Positions 9,820 through 19,100 are shown, counted from the stretch's first letter. The stretch: DNA of 64,000 bases from Acidobacteriota bacterium (GCA_021778845.1 JAJYBU010000012.1:1-64000), one strand, 5' to 3'. Notes: generated from the letters alone by a model not told the origin. Program-made: numbers and translations.

Positions 9820-9986
9820 GAAAACTCCTGTCTGTTGAGACCAAGAAGCCGAAGCTCCTATGCGGCTACGGCCTGTCCAGCATCAGCACCACCTCGGCGC
9901 AACGGCTGCACTCCGTTAAGAGAACCGCCAGGCTTAACGCCCCTCTTCGTGCTCACTCCAGCACGGCGATCTCTCACGACAATCTG

Positions 9987-10355
9987 TTACAGGGTCTCTA
10001 CAGGCGGGGGCCTGCTAAACATCGCAAAGTGCCACAGCGTCTCAGGCGCATGATTGACGCCCTGTGCCACCTCGCACTCCACCAGCACCATCCGCACCAG
10101 CGCGACATGCGTCGCCACCGGCAGCGCCGAGTGCATCGCCATGCACAGCGGACAGCTTTCCTCTCCACCCGGCGTCTGCGAACCATCCACAGCCGCCGTA
10201 GCCCGCACCGCCTTTTGTGGCAGCCACTCGCCGTGGATGTGGATCGCCTGCGCCGAACTCGCACCCACCACCAGCAGCAAACACGCGAACGCCAGCACCT
10301 GCACCCACAAGGAATGCGCATGCTCGACAGCTCCGCGTTTTGCTCGCTTCGTCAA
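9987..10355 (-). CDS. small exported protein resembling DUF2946
   Basis: A hydrophobic N-terminal segment (VQVLAFACLLLVVGASSAQA) is followed by HIHGEW and then ESCPLCMAMHSALP. The His-x-His plus CPLC pattern is typical of DUF2946-type periplasmic proteins, often found with metal-related TonB systems. The ORF track start is TTG with no visible Shine-Dalgarno sequence, so the true start may lie slightly downstream near the signal peptide. It sits about 170 nt upstream of the TonB receptor on the same strand, so a role in the same uptake process is an inference from position. Confidence 0.5.
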   Translation of the reverse strand: MTKRAKRGAVEHAHSLWVQVLAFACLLLVVGASSAQAIHIHGEWLPQKAVRATAAVDGSQTPGGEESCPLCMAMHSALPVATHVALVRMVLVECEVAQGVNHAPETLWHFAMFSRPPPVETL

Positions 10356-10443
10356 GGGTTCACGTCACCGGAAAGTTCGATCCAATCGACCTCTTCCAGT
10401 ATGACGCATTTTCAGCGGCGAAAGACTCCCGAACGCAACTCCT

Positions 10444-11451
10444 CTACCCCTGATTCGCATCCCGCCTTGCCGCCTGAATCGCCCCCGTCAGCGCCGGCAC
10501 AACCTCAAACAGATCGCCCACCACGCCAATATCCGCAACCTCAAAGATCGGCGCGTCCGCATCCTTATTGATCGCAATCACCGTCTTCGCTCCCTTCATC
10601 CCCACCAGGTGTTGGATCGCCCCGGAGATCCCCACCGCCACATACAGCTTCGGTGCAACCGTCTGCCCCGAGCTTCCCACCTGCCGTTCCATCGGCAGCC
10701 AGCCCGCATCGCAGATCGGCCTTGACGCTGCCACATCCGCTCCCAGCGCGGCCGCCAGGTCCTCCACCAGCTTCAAATTCTCCTGCTCCCCAATCCCTCG
10801 TCCCACGCTCACAATCATCGCCGACGACGACAGGTCCACCGTCTGCGCCGCCTCTCGAAACGCCTCGCCCGGCTTCGTGCGAATCTTACCTGCCTCCAGC
10901 TTCGGAGCGAACGCCTTCACCTCGCACTCGCCCTCCTCGACCGCATCCGCGCGAAAACTCCCCGCCTGCACCGACGCCACGCACACCCCGCCCGCGCCCC
11001 CATGCCGATACTCCGCATTCAACTTCCCCTGCATCCACTGCCGCACAAACACCGACCCACTCTGCGCATCAACCCGTATCGCCGTCACATCCCCAATCAG
11101 AACCTCGCCCAGCCGCGTCGCCAACGCCGGCGCATAATCCCGCACCTGGTACGTATGCGGAAACACCACATGCTTCGGCTTCACCTCGGCAATCAACTGC
11201 TCCAGCGCCGCAACCCAACCATCCGCCGTGTACTGCTCCAGCAGCGTATCGCCCACCGCCCACGCCGCCGCCAGCTTCTTCGTCGCCAACTCCGTCACCA
11301 GCCCCGCAATCGCCGCACCCTCGCCCAGCACCGCAGCCGAGCACTCAACTCCCAACCCCGCAGCCAATGTCTGTCCCGCAGCCAGCGCCTCAAAACTCAT
11401 CCGGTGCCAACCCGCACCCTTGGTCTCCATCACCACCAATACACCACTCAT
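10444..11451 (-). CDS. etfA: electron transfer flavoprotein, alpha subunit
   Basis: EtfA binds FAD and, with EtfB, accepts electrons from acyl-CoA and other dehydrogenases. The C-terminal FAD domain is clear: GRGIGEQENLKLVEDLAAAL, CDAGWLPMERQVGSSG, YVAVGISGAIQHLVGM and INKDADAPIFEVADIGVVGD. The length of 335 residues is normal. The ATG has GGAGGAAGCAG directly upstream. It is the third gene of an etfB, NIPSNAP, etfA unit with short gaps. The membrane partner that would pass the electrons on is encoded about 4.5 kb upstream (15938-17890). Confidence 0.93.
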   Translation of the reverse strand: MSGVLVVMETKGAGWHRMSFEALAAGQTLAAGLGVECSAAVLGEGAAIAGLVTELATKKLAAAWAVGDTLLEQYTADGWVAALEQLIAEVKPKHVVFPHTYQVRDYAPALATRLGEVLIGDVTAIRVDAQSGSVFVRQWMQGKLNAEYRHGGAGGVCVASVQAGSFRADAVEEGECEVKAFAPKLEAGKIRTKPGEAFREAAQTVDLSSSAMIVSVGRGIGEQENLKLVEDLAAALGADVAASRPICDAGWLPMERQVGSSGQTVAPKLYVAVGISGAIQHLVGMKGAKTVIAINKDADAPIFEVADIGVVGDLFEVVPALTGAIQAARRDANQG

Positions 11452-11480
11452 CTGCTTCCTCCGGCCTTCTTCTCTGCCTC

Positions 11481-12281
11481 TTAAATCTGTGACATCGGCA
11501 GCGGCCCCAACACCAGGTTGGAGATATTGCTCACCGTCGCCTCAAAACCAAACCGCGGTTCCGCTTGCAGCTTCTTCCACTGCGGATCGTTCGAAAACTT
11601 CTTCCAGTCGCCATCCAACTCCGCGTCATCCGCAAAGCTCAGCATGTACGTCAGGCTCGGCATCCGCGATCCGATCAGCGTATCTCCAAAGAACACCGGT
11701 TGCGCACCCGAGCGCTTGAAGACCTCGAACTCTCCACTGTGAAACATCTCAACCTTGCGCACATGGTCGCGCATCGACGGGCTCTCATACGTCCGTAGCT
11801 GGAAGATCCGCTTCGCCCCGGTAGCTGTCATCGTCGGCACCGTCATCCGCGGCCATCCCGCAAACGCCGACAGCAGCCAGCTCTCCACCCGCACAAACGC
11901 AGGCGAAACCGCCGGCGCATTCCAGAACGCATCGGCCAGCTTCACAAACTCCTCATCCTTCGCAAGCTGTTGGTCAAGCGTCGCCAGCGACTCCACCGAC
12001 CGGCTCGGAATCAGCAAATAATTCGCCGGCGCGTCCGGCCCAAACTTCAGTTCAAACGCGCCCACCGGCGTCATCCCCATGCGATGCAACGCCGGGATCA
12101 GCACGCTGAAATAATCCGCAGTCAGCTTCACCTGCGGACCACTCTGCAACTGGTACCGCCGAATCTGGTAGTACTCACGGTCGTCACTCCGCGCAGCCTG
12201 CGCCAACGCGCCACGCGCCGCAGTTGCAGCAGTTGCCGCCGTAGCAGCAAGCGATGCGGCTAGAAATTCGCGACGTTGCAT
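11481..12281 (-). CDS. NIPSNAP family protein with Tat-type signal
   Basis: The 266-residue protein begins MQRREFLAAS followed by an Ala-rich stretch, a twin-arginine signal that predicts export of a folded protein. Two ferredoxin-like NIPSNAP repeats follow, starting YYQIRRYQLQSG and IFQLRTYESPS. The second ends with the typical SDPQWKKL-like stretch, here NDPQWKKLQAEPRFG. The molecular function of the family is not established. It lies between etfB and etfA on the same strand (gap to etfA only 29 nt), an unusual insertion into a normally adjacent pair. The ATG is preceded by GGAG. Confidence 0.85.
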   Translation of the reverse strand: MQRREFLAASLAATAATAATAARGALAQAARSDDREYYQIRRYQLQSGPQVKLTADYFSVLIPALHRMGMTPVGAFELKFGPDAPANYLLIPSRSVESLATLDQQLAKDEEFVKLADAFWNAPAVSPAFVRVESWLLSAFAGWPRMTVPTMTATGAKRIFQLRTYESPSMRDHVRKVEMFHSGEFEVFKRSGAQPVFFGDTLIGSRMPSLTYMLSFADDAELDGDWKKFSNDPQWKKLQAEPRFGFEATVSNISNLVLGPLPMSQI

Positions 12282-12348
12282 TGCATCTCCATTGCATCCA
12301 TTCTTGCGTCTGACATTCCCACGCCCTCCCGCATCGCCCGCTCGCCGG

Positions 12349-13128
12349 TCACAGCACCTTCACTTCAAACTTCAGCCGTTCCACCAGCTTCGCCGCAATC
12401 TCATCAGCCGAGCCCGTCAGCATCTCCGTCTGCTTCACTCTCACCGGCGGCGACACCCGCACTATCTCATCCACGCGCTTCCCCGCCGCAGCAGCCTCCA
12501 CCTCGCGCATCTCCTTCTGCCGCGCCCGCTTGATCCCCATCAGCGTCGCATACCGCAGCCGGTTCCCCCCCGACTGCACCGTCAGCAGCGCCGGCAGCGG
12601 CATCTCCACCTGCTGCATCCAGCCATCCTCCAACTCACGCTTCACCTTAATGCCGCCGCTCACCAACTCCACCTGTAGCACCAGCGTCGCATGCGGAACA
12701 CCCAGCAACTCCGCCATCACCACGCCCGTCTGCCCAGCTCCCAGGTCATCCGACTGCAACCCAGTCAGCACCAGATCCGCAGTCTCCCCCCGCACCGCCT
12801 CCGCCAGCAGCCGGGCCACATCCAGCGAGTCCCGCTCGCCCAGCGACCCCGCGCCACTCTCCGGCGTCACCACATGCACTGCCCGGTCCGCACCCTTGGC
12901 CAGCGCCTCGCGCAGCGTACTCTGCACCCGCTCCGGCCCGGCGCACAGCACCACCACTTCGCCATCACCCGCGCGTTCCTTCAACTGCAACGCCTCTTCC
13001 AGCGCATACGCATCCGGCTCATTCATCGTCCACGCCACATCGCTCTCGTCGACACCGCGCCCATCCGCCGCCACACGCACCACCGCATCGCGTTCCGGCA
13101 CCTGCTTCACCGCCACCACAATCTTCAT
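12349..13128 (-). CDS. etfB: electron transfer flavoprotein, beta subunit
   Basis: The 259-residue EtfB starts MKIVVAVKQVPERDAVVR and carries the signature LVLTGLQSDDLGAGQTGVVMAELLG, followed by LPALLTVQSGGNRLRYATLMGIKRA. It forms the heterodimer with EtfA and binds AMP or, in bifurcating members, a second FAD. Which of the two applies cannot be settled by eye. The ATG has GGAG 5 nt upstream. It is the first gene of the etfB, NIPSNAP, etfA unit, downstream of the ClC channel gene. Confidence 0.93.
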   Translation of the reverse strand: MKIVVAVKQVPERDAVVRVAADGRGVDESDVAWTMNEPDAYALEEALQLKERAGDGEVVVLCAGPERVQSTLREALAKGADRAVHVVTPESGAGSLGERDSLDVARLLAEAVRGETADLVLTGLQSDDLGAGQTGVVMAELLGVPHATLVLQVELVSGGIKVKRELEDGWMQQVEMPLPALLTVQSGGNRLRYATLMGIKRARQKEMREVEAAAAGKRVDEIVRVSPPVRVKQTEMLTGSADEIAAKLVERLKFEVKVL

Positions 13129-13230
13129 TCCAACTCCACTCGGCGGCTACACCGCCAACGCCCACCCAGCCTATCGCACCACCACCCCGGCTGTCTCCGC
13201 ACAGGCGATTACAGAACCCGCCGCACCTCC

Positions 13231-14634
13231 TCAGTCACTCTGCGCCTCCAGCGCTCGCGCCTGCGCTGCCTCCTGCCACACCGCCTCTTCATGCAGCCTT
13301 TGGTCCCCGGAGACCGAAGCATCGCCCGAGATCCCATACGCCACCGCTGCACCAATCAGCGCCGGAATCAGAAACGCATGTCCACCCGTAGCCTCGGCGA
13401 CGAACACCACCGCCGCCAGCGGTGTCTTGTACGCCGCAGCTATAAACGACGCCATCCCCACAGCCGCATACAGCGCCAGCGACGGGCTATGCACCACCGT
13501 CTGCGCAAACGCAATCCCCAACCCGCCACCCGTCAGAAACAGCGGAACGAACATCGCGCTCACGCCCCCGGCCCCAAGCGTGAACGCTGTCGCCGCCAGC
13601 TTGAGGATGCCGAACACCACCAGCTCGCTCGAACTGTGGCTCTGCGTAAGAATCGTCCCCACAGCCTCATAGTTCGGGCCCAGCGGAATCAGCGTCCCCG
13701 GATACATCTGCACAAACCACAGCCCGCACAGCCCCGTCAGCAGCCCGCCAATCGACAGCTTGATCCAGTGCGCCGCCTTCCACCTCACCACAAAGCCGCG
13801 CAGATACCGGAACGCAATCACAAACACCACAGCGAGCAGCCCAATCAACATTCCCAGCACAGCACTCCACAGCAAATCGCGCATCGTATATGAGCCCGAT
13901 CCGTTGAAATCGAACAACGGCTTGCTGCCCATGAACGCCACCAGCGTCATATACGACACCACCGAAGCAATCAGCGACGGCATCAGCGCCTCATGCGCCA
14001 GATCGTCCTTGTACGGCATCTCCAGAGCGAACACAATCCCCGTCAGCGGCGCTCGAAAGACCGCCGACATGCCCGCCGCAGCTCCGCAGATCAGCATGAT
14101 CCGCCGATCCCGCGCGTCCAGCCGAAATCGGCGCATGCCATGCAGCTTCGACCACAGCCATGACCCAATCGCCGCACCGCCATAGATGCTCGGCCCTTCC
14201 AGGGCAGCGCTGCCGCCGAAGCCCACCGTCGTCACCGCCGCCAGCAGCTTGGCAGGAAACGCACGCATGTCAATCGCACCCTCATGCTCGTGATAGGACT
14301 GAATCACTTCTTCGGTAGAGTGCTGGTTCGGATCGCTCGTCAGGTACTGCATAATCAGGCCAGTCAACGCGCAGCCCACCACCAGCCCCGGCACAATCGC
14401 CCAATGATGCCCCAGGTAGTACGCCAGAATCGGCGGCCACATCTCGCGCAGAATAATCGCCGCAATCGCCGTGATCGTCAGCCCCGCCGTCACTCCGATC
14501 AGCGGCGCAATCAGCAGCCACTTATGCAGATTGCGCGCATACGCCGCCCTCAGATCCTCCTGCACCCTCGGCACGTACCGGCGCAGCAATGAGTACTGCA
14601 TGAATGGTTTTGCCGCTGTCCTTTGAGTCACCAC
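13231..14634 (-). CDS. ClC family chloride channel or H+/Cl- antiporter
   Basis: This is an integral membrane protein of 467 residues. The filter segments are present: GFGGSAALEGPSIYGG keeps the gating glutamate in ALEGP, and SAMFVPLFLTGGGLG gives the third anion-binding segment. GIVFALEMPYKDD supplies a Glu at the place of the internal proton glutamate, which favours an antiporter. The first filter motif around HSTEEVIQSYHEHEGAIDMR looks divergent. The chosen start is a GTG with GGGAG a few nt upstream; the ATG at 14601 is the alternative. A MarR regulator lies directly upstream on the same strand and may control it. Confidence 0.87.
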   Translation of the reverse strand: MVTQRTAAKPFMQYSLLRRYVPRVQEDLRAAYARNLHKWLLIAPLIGVTAGLTITAIAAIILREMWPPILAYYLGHHWAIVPGLVVGCALTGLIMQYLTSDPNQHSTEEVIQSYHEHEGAIDMRAFPAKLLAAVTTVGFGGSAALEGPSIYGGAAIGSWLWSKLHGMRRFRLDARDRRIMLICGAAAGMSAVFRAPLTGIVFALEMPYKDDLAHEALMPSLIASVVSYMTLVAFMGSKPLFDFNGSGSYTMRDLLWSAVLGMLIGLLAVVFVIAFRYLRGFVVRWKAAHWIKLSIGGLLTGLCGLWFVQMYPGTLIPLGPNYEAVGTILTQSHSSSELVVFGILKLAATAFTLGAGGVSAMFVPLFLTGGGLGIAFAQTVVHSPSLALYAAVGMASFIAAAYKTPLAAVVFVAEATGGHAFLIPALIGAAVAYGISGDASVSGDQRLHEEAVWQEAAQARALEAQSD

Positions 14635-14711
14635 ATTCTCCCTTGCGCTGAGTTCGTTGCCCTAAAACCCTTGCTCTGCATCCCTTGCCCTGATTCCTCG
14701 CACGACCGCAT

Positions 14712-15134
14712 CTAATCCGTAAGAGCCTTAAGCGCAGCCGCCAGTTGCGGCCCCAGCTCATTCAGTTCACGCGCATGGTCCGACGACAGCTTTCTCAGCA
14801 GCCGATTCCCCTCCGCCGTCATCTTCAACACCACATGGCGGCGATTCTCCGGATCGCTCGTCCGCACAATCAGGCCAGCCTCCTCGCAGCGGTTCCCCAA
14901 CTCCACCACGCTGTGATGCCGCAGCGCCAGCCTCTCCGCAAGATAGCCCACCGCCGTCACCGTTCCCTTCGGCGCACCCGCAATCTGCAGCAACAACTGA
15001 TGCTGCTGCGGCGTCAGGCCCACCCGCGTCGCAGCCTCTTCGCTGAAGTGCAAAAACCTCCGCAGCGCAAACCGAAACTCGGCAAGCTCCTGAATACGTC
15101 GCTCAGCATCCTCCACCTTCAGCCTCTTCACCAT
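14712..15134 (-). CDS. MarR family transcriptional regulator
   Basis: This 140-residue winged-helix protein has the MarR layout: a dimerisation helix (AEFRFALRRFLHFSEEAA), GLTPQQHQLLLQI, recognition-helix region VGYLAERLALRHHSVVELGNRCEEAGL, and the wing with RTSDPENRRHVVLKMTAEG. It probably represses its own promoter and the following ClC gene (77 nt gap). Effector unknown. The short region before its ATG contains the palindrome-like CGTATCGTGTTACGATA, which could be its operator. Confidence 0.88.
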   Translation of the reverse strand: MVKRLKVEDAERRIQELAEFRFALRRFLHFSEEAATRVGLTPQQHQLLLQIAGAPKGTVTAVGYLAERLALRHHSVVELGNRCEEAGLIVRTSDPENRRHVVLKMTAEGNRLLRKLSSDHARELNELGPQLAAALKALTD

Positions 15135-15194
15135 TCAGCTATCGTAACACGATACGTAAACCCATCAGCGATTCATCTCCGCATACTCGCCTCT

Positions 15195-15941
15195 CTACCG
15201 TCCGCGTATTGCCTGGATCAGCAACGCCGTCCCCACACAAACCAGCCCGCCATACACATACTTCAGATACGCATCTCCCCGCAGCCGGTGATTCACCGCC
15301 CTGCCCAGAAAAATCGCTGGCACCACCACCGGCAGTGCGATCAGGTAGTCATGCGTCACCGCCGGAACCCACAACCCCGCATACCAGTAGCTCACCATCG
15401 CCACCACGCTCGCCGGCAGAAAGTATCCCTGCAGCGTCGCTCGAAAATGTTGCGGAGACCATCGCCGCATCGCACCATACATCACCAGCGGAGGCCCGTT
15501 CATCCCATACGCGCCCCCCAGCACCCCAGCCAGAAACCCGCAGCCCATCAACCAGCGGCGGCTGTCATCGCGCAGCTCAGGCGGCTTCGTCCCCACCAGA
15601 AAATATCCTGCGAAGACCACAATCACGACCGCCAGAACAGCCTTCACCAACCGCTGATGGCTGCTGGCCAACAGCGCAACGCCCATCGGAACACCAGCAA
15701 ACGTGGATACCAGCAACCATCCCGCGCTGCGCACATGGATCTTTCTCCAGTCCTGCACCACCACCACGCCGGCGACAGTGATCGACAGCAGCACCGCCAG
15801 CGGGGCCGCAACCCCCACCGGAAGAATCAGCGCCAGCAGCGGCACCGCAATCAGCGCCTCACCAAATCCGAATGTCGATCGAATCAGCGTAGCGACGAAC
15901 ACCACCACCAGCACCCACACCGTCGTCGTATGCAGCATCAT
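15195..15941 (-). CDS. TSUP (TauE/SafE) family anion exporter
   Basis: This is a membrane protein of 248 residues with about eight hydrophobic helices. The hallmark RSTFGFGEALIAVPLLALI occurs near the N-terminus and GGAYGMNGPPLVMYGA in the second repeat. Members export sulfite, sulfonates or organosulfur anions; the exact substrate is unknown. Its ATG overlaps the stop of the EtfD-like gene (ATGA), so the two are translationally coupled. Confidence 0.85.
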   Translation of the reverse strand: MMLHTTTVWVLVVVFVATLIRSTFGFGEALIAVPLLALILPVGVAAPLAVLLSITVAGVVVVQDWRKIHVRSAGWLLVSTFAGVPMGVALLASSHQRLVKAVLAVVIVVFAGYFLVGTKPPELRDDSRRWLMGCGFLAGVLGGAYGMNGPPLVMYGAMRRWSPQHFRATLQGYFLPASVVAMVSYWYAGLWVPAVTHDYLIALPVVVPAIFLGRAVNHRLRGDAYLKYVYGGLVCVGTALLIQAIRGR

Positions 15942-17890
15942 TCCTTCGCCGCAGTCTGCGCCGCCAATCCTCGTGCGGCAAGCTGCGCAATATCCAACAA
16001 CTGCGGCGGCGCATCTCCACCCACCGCGCCCAGCGCATCGCGGAACATCGAATTACAGAACGGGCAAGCCGTCCCGATCGTCTCCGCGCCGGTCGCAATC
16101 AACTCCTGCGCCCGCACATGGCTCACCCGTTCTCCGCTCTCTTCCCCCAGAAACGCCAACCCGCCTCCGGCCCCGCAGCAGAACGACCGCTCCCGGCTCC
16201 GCTCCGCCTCCACCAACTCGCCCGCCGTCGCCACCACCGCGCGCGGCTCGTCATACACCTCGCGATACCGCCCCAGGTAGCAAGGGTCGTGATACACAAC
16301 GCTCTCGCCCGTCTGCTTCGGCAGCAGGTGCGCATGCCGCGCCATAAACTCCGAGTGGTGTTCAATCTCCGGCGCTACGCCATACTCCAGCCAGTCGGTC
16401 GCAATCGTCCGCACGCAGTGCGGGCAGATCGTGACAATCTTCTTCACGCCCGCCGTCGCAAACGTCTTCAGCCCCTGCTCCGCAAGCTCCCCAAACAGCA
16501 GATCATTCCCCAGCCGCCGCGCCGGATCGCCCGTACACTTCTCCTTCTTCAGCACGCCAAACTCCGTCCCCAGCGCCCGCATCACGCGCGCAAAGTCCGA
16601 CACAATCTCGCGCCCCTTCGGGTCATAGCTTCCCATACACCCCAGCCACAGGCAGTACTCCTGGCTCCCATCGAAGATCGGAAACTCCTGCTTCGCAATA
16701 AACTTGTCCCGCTCCATCGAACTCATGCCCAGCGAGTTTCCCTGCTTCTCCAGCGCCAGAAACAGCTTCGTTCCGAACCGATCCTCCCACGCTCCCGTAT
16801 TCACCGCACCCCGCCGCAGCCCAATCAACACCGGCAGATGCTGCACCCCCACCGGGCACTGATACTCGCACGCACCGCACGTCGTACACGCAAACACGGC
16901 CTCCATCGACAGCGCCTTCTGCTCCCCATCCAGCAGCGCCACCTCGCTCCCCGGCCCCTCCGCATTCAGATACGACCTCACCCCCAGCACAATCTCCTTC
17001 GGGCTCAGCACCTTCCCCGTATTGGCCGCCGGGCAGTGTTCCGTGCACCGCCCGCACTCCACGCAGCTATAAGCCTGCAGCGCAATCAACTGCGTCAGGT
17101 CCTTCCCCGCCACCAGCCCGAAGTCCTCATCCCCCTCCAGCTTCGGAAGCTGCGAAAACTCCGGCCGCTTCAGGAACACCGTCAGCGGACTTAGCACCAA
17201 ATGCAAATGTTTCGTGCCCGGAATGATCGGCAGAAACGCCAGCAGCGTCAGCGTATGTACCCACCACAATCCCGCAGCCGCCACGCCTCCATCCGCCACA
17301 AACAGCGCCGCAAGATAGCTCACCATCAGCATAAAGATCAGCCCGGCAATCACCCCCGACTCCACCGAAACCTTCTCCCCCAGCCACCGCGGCCGCACCA
17401 CAAACCGCCGCACAAACAGTCCGCCGATGCTCACCGCCACCAGCAGCGCCCACACCGCCGCATACCCCACATAGAACGTCCCAAAGCCCCCCGCATACTG
17501 CAAAAACCCGCACCCGAACCCCACCGCAATGTGATTCAGCGACACCAGCGCGAACGCCAGAAATCCCCAGAACACAAACGCATGAGCCAGACCCGGCAGC
17601 GGCCGCTGCCTGATCACCTTCGCCTGGCACAGCACCTCCCACACAAACTTCCACACCCGTTTCCCCACCGGCCGCAGCGAAAAATCCGCATCCTTCTTCG
17701 CCCCCCACACATTCCGCGCCATCGGCGCCAGTCGCCACGCAAACACCCCCGCCGACGCAGCAATCAGCGCCGCCAGCAGCAGCCTCTCAGCCACCGGAAA
17801 TCCACCCGGCTCCGCCAGTCTCATCCCCTGTCCCACCACTTCCAACACGCCAGCGATCACGCCTGCCTCCACACTTCCAGCGAACGCCAC
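15938..17890 (-). CDS. membrane-bound Fe-S oxidoreductase, EtfD-like (EtfAB:quinone oxidoreductase)
   Basis: The 650-residue protein has an N-terminal membrane part of about six helices (residues 35-240) containing the NarI/heme b-type segment LAHAFVFWGFLAFALVSLNH. Two 4Fe-4S sites follow, C276-C279-C282-C286 (CVECGRCTEHCP) and C335-C338-C341-C345 (CTTCGACEYQCP). Two CCG domains come next, with CLWLGCMG, CPHC, HDPCYLGR and FCCGAGGG. This order is that of the DUF224/heterodisulfide-reductase-like EtfD proteins that carry electrons from ETF to menaquinone. Finding etfB and etfA 3 kb downstream on the same strand supports that role. The start is a GTG; the gene overlaps the TSUP gene by 4 nt. 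Confidence 0.85.
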   Translation of the reverse strand: MAFAGSVEAGVIAGVLEVVGQGMRLAEPGGFPVAERLLLAALIAASAGVFAWRLAPMARNVWGAKKDADFSLRPVGKRVWKFVWEVLCQAKVIRQRPLPGLAHAFVFWGFLAFALVSLNHIAVGFGCGFLQYAGGFGTFYVGYAAVWALLVAVSIGGLFVRRFVVRPRWLGEKVSVESGVIAGLIFMLMVSYLAALFVADGGVAAAGLWWVHTLTLLAFLPIIPGTKHLHLVLSPLTVFLKRPEFSQLPKLEGDEDFGLVAGKDLTQLIALQAYSCVECGRCTEHCPAANTGKVLSPKEIVLGVRSYLNAEGPGSEVALLDGEQKALSMEAVFACTTCGACEYQCPVGVQHLPVLIGLRRGAVNTGAWEDRFGTKLFLALEKQGNSLGMSSMERDKFIAKQEFPIFDGSQEYCLWLGCMGSYDPKGREIVSDFARVMRALGTEFGVLKKEKCTGDPARRLGNDLLFGELAEQGLKTFATAGVKKIVTICPHCVRTIATDWLEYGVAPEIEHHSEFMARHAHLLPKQTGESVVYHDPCYLGRYREVYDEPRAVVATAGELVEAERSRERSFCCGAGGGLAFLGEESGERVSHVRAQELIATGAETIGTACPFCNSMFRDALGAVGGDAPPQLLDIAQLAARGLAAQTAAKE

Positions 17891-17983
17891 AATAGCAGAC
17901 GCGCCCCACCTCGTGCCGTGACGACTTCTGCCCCAAACGAAAACGGCGAGCCGCAGCCCGCCGTCTTACCCAAACCAAAAATA

Positions 17984-18268
17984 TTAGTAGCTGAAAAACT
18001 CGTTCAACCCGCGCCGCAGCTGAATCCCGGTCGTCAGGCATACCGCAGACGTCAGGAACAGAAACCCATCCCAATACGCCAGCGGATGAATCCAGCCCGG
18101 CGAGTACGTCAGGTCCTGGCCACTCCATATCGTGATAATCGTGCCAATAATCAGTGTCTGAAAACCCACCACCAGCAGCATCTGCCCGCGCCGCCGCCGC
18201 CGGTCGATCTGGTCCACCTGCTCCGGTGTCAGGTGCCGCTCTTCGACGGGGATCAACATGTTGGCCAT
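17984..18268 (-). CDS. small two-helix membrane protein of unknown function
   Basis: A 94-residue protein with a charged head (VEERHLTPEQVDQIDRRRRRG) and two hydrophobic helices (MLLVVGFQTLIIGTIITIW and YWDGFLFLTSAVCLTTGIQL). I do not recognise a named family. Synonymous-looking wobble GC bias and a clean ATG support coding. It lies 93 nt upstream of the EtfD-like gene on the same strand and could be a membrane accessory, which is inference from position only. Confidence 0.6.
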   Translation of the reverse strand: MANMLIPVEERHLTPEQVDQIDRRRRRGQMLLVVGFQTLIIGTIITIWSGQDLTYSPGWIHPLAYWDGFLFLTSAVCLTTGIQLRRGLNEFFSY

Positions 18269-18379
18269 GGCATCTTCGCTCCTGCTGCAAACTCTGCGTC
18301 CGGCTGTAACACCGACGCTCCCCGCATTAAATCACAAACCATCCTCGATGCGAAACCGCTCCCGCCCGTCCCCGCACCC

Positions 18380-18727
18380 TCACCCCAGCGTTCGCCGCCC
18401 AAACGCAGCCCGAATCCGTTCCGCGCGATTCTCCGCCGTCCCCACCGCCGCCTGCTGCAGGTCTGCCACCGACTGAATCCCCACCACCTCAAACCGCTTC
18501 CGGCAGCGAATATTCTTGCACCCCACCAGGTCATCGCGCCGCACCATGTAGCTGCGCGCCTTGGCAAACTTCGCGCGGTCCAACTCATCGGCTCCGCGCG
18601 GTACCTGCGCCCGTTTGCGCCGCACCAGCCAGGTCAACTCATACTCCCCCGGCTGTCCGCAGTGCGGGCAAATCATCGTGTGTTTCTTCTGTTCCGTCAC
18701 TTCTTCGAAGAAGTCGCGCTCTTCCAT
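18380..18727 (-). CDS. zinc-ribbon-like cytosolic protein of unknown function
   Basis: 115 residues. TMICPHCGQPGEYELTW and the later GCKNIRCRKRFEVVG provide two Cys pairs that could bind one zinc. The central part is basic (RRKRAQVP). The ORF track begins at a TTG (18748), but the ATG at 18727 has GAGGGA 5 nt upstream and is preferred. It is divergent from the 18910 gene. No family name is assigned. Confidence 0.6.
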   Translation of the reverse strand: MEERDFFEEVTEQKKHTMICPHCGQPGEYELTWLVRRKRAQVPRGADELDRAKFAKARSYMVRRDDLVGCKNIRCRKRFEVVGIQSVADLQQAAVGTAENRAERIRAAFGRRTLG

Positions 18728-18909
18728 TGCTTCCCTCGCCGCCTTCAATCTAGGTCAACACGCGCGCGTTCAACCCACTCTCAGAATACGCCTCGCCCTC
18801 CATCCCGAACGTCCTCACACCCTGCCTTTCTCTCTCCATTTCATCTCCAAATCCTTCTTCGCTGCATCCATCAGGAGTACGCTGTACTTCAACCCGGAGG
18901 TTCGCATCC

Positions 18910-19098
18910 ATGCCCCAGTCAAAATCCAAGGCAAAGAAGCAGGTCTTCTCCGCCACCAAAGCCGTCAAGTCCAACGCCCGCGAGCGTCTCGGATCGCCCC
19001 CGCCCTCGCATCCCCTCCCCACGCTCAAGGACAAGATCACCGCCCGCCCCAAACACAAGGAAACCTTCGCCGACCTGCTCGAAGTCAAGGACGAATAA
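18910..19098 (+). CDS. small basic protein of unknown function
   Basis: 62 residues, Lys-rich at the N-terminus (MPQSKSKAKKQVFSATKAVKS), then a Pro-rich linker and an acidic end. GGAGG lies about 9 nt upstream of the ATG, and the stop is 2 nt before the next start, so it is probably translated with the SIMPL gene. No homologue recognised. Confidence 0.55.
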   Translation: MPQSKSKAKKQVFSATKAVKSNARERLGSPPPSHPLPTLKDKITARPKHKETFADLLEVKDE

Positions 19099-19100
19099 CC

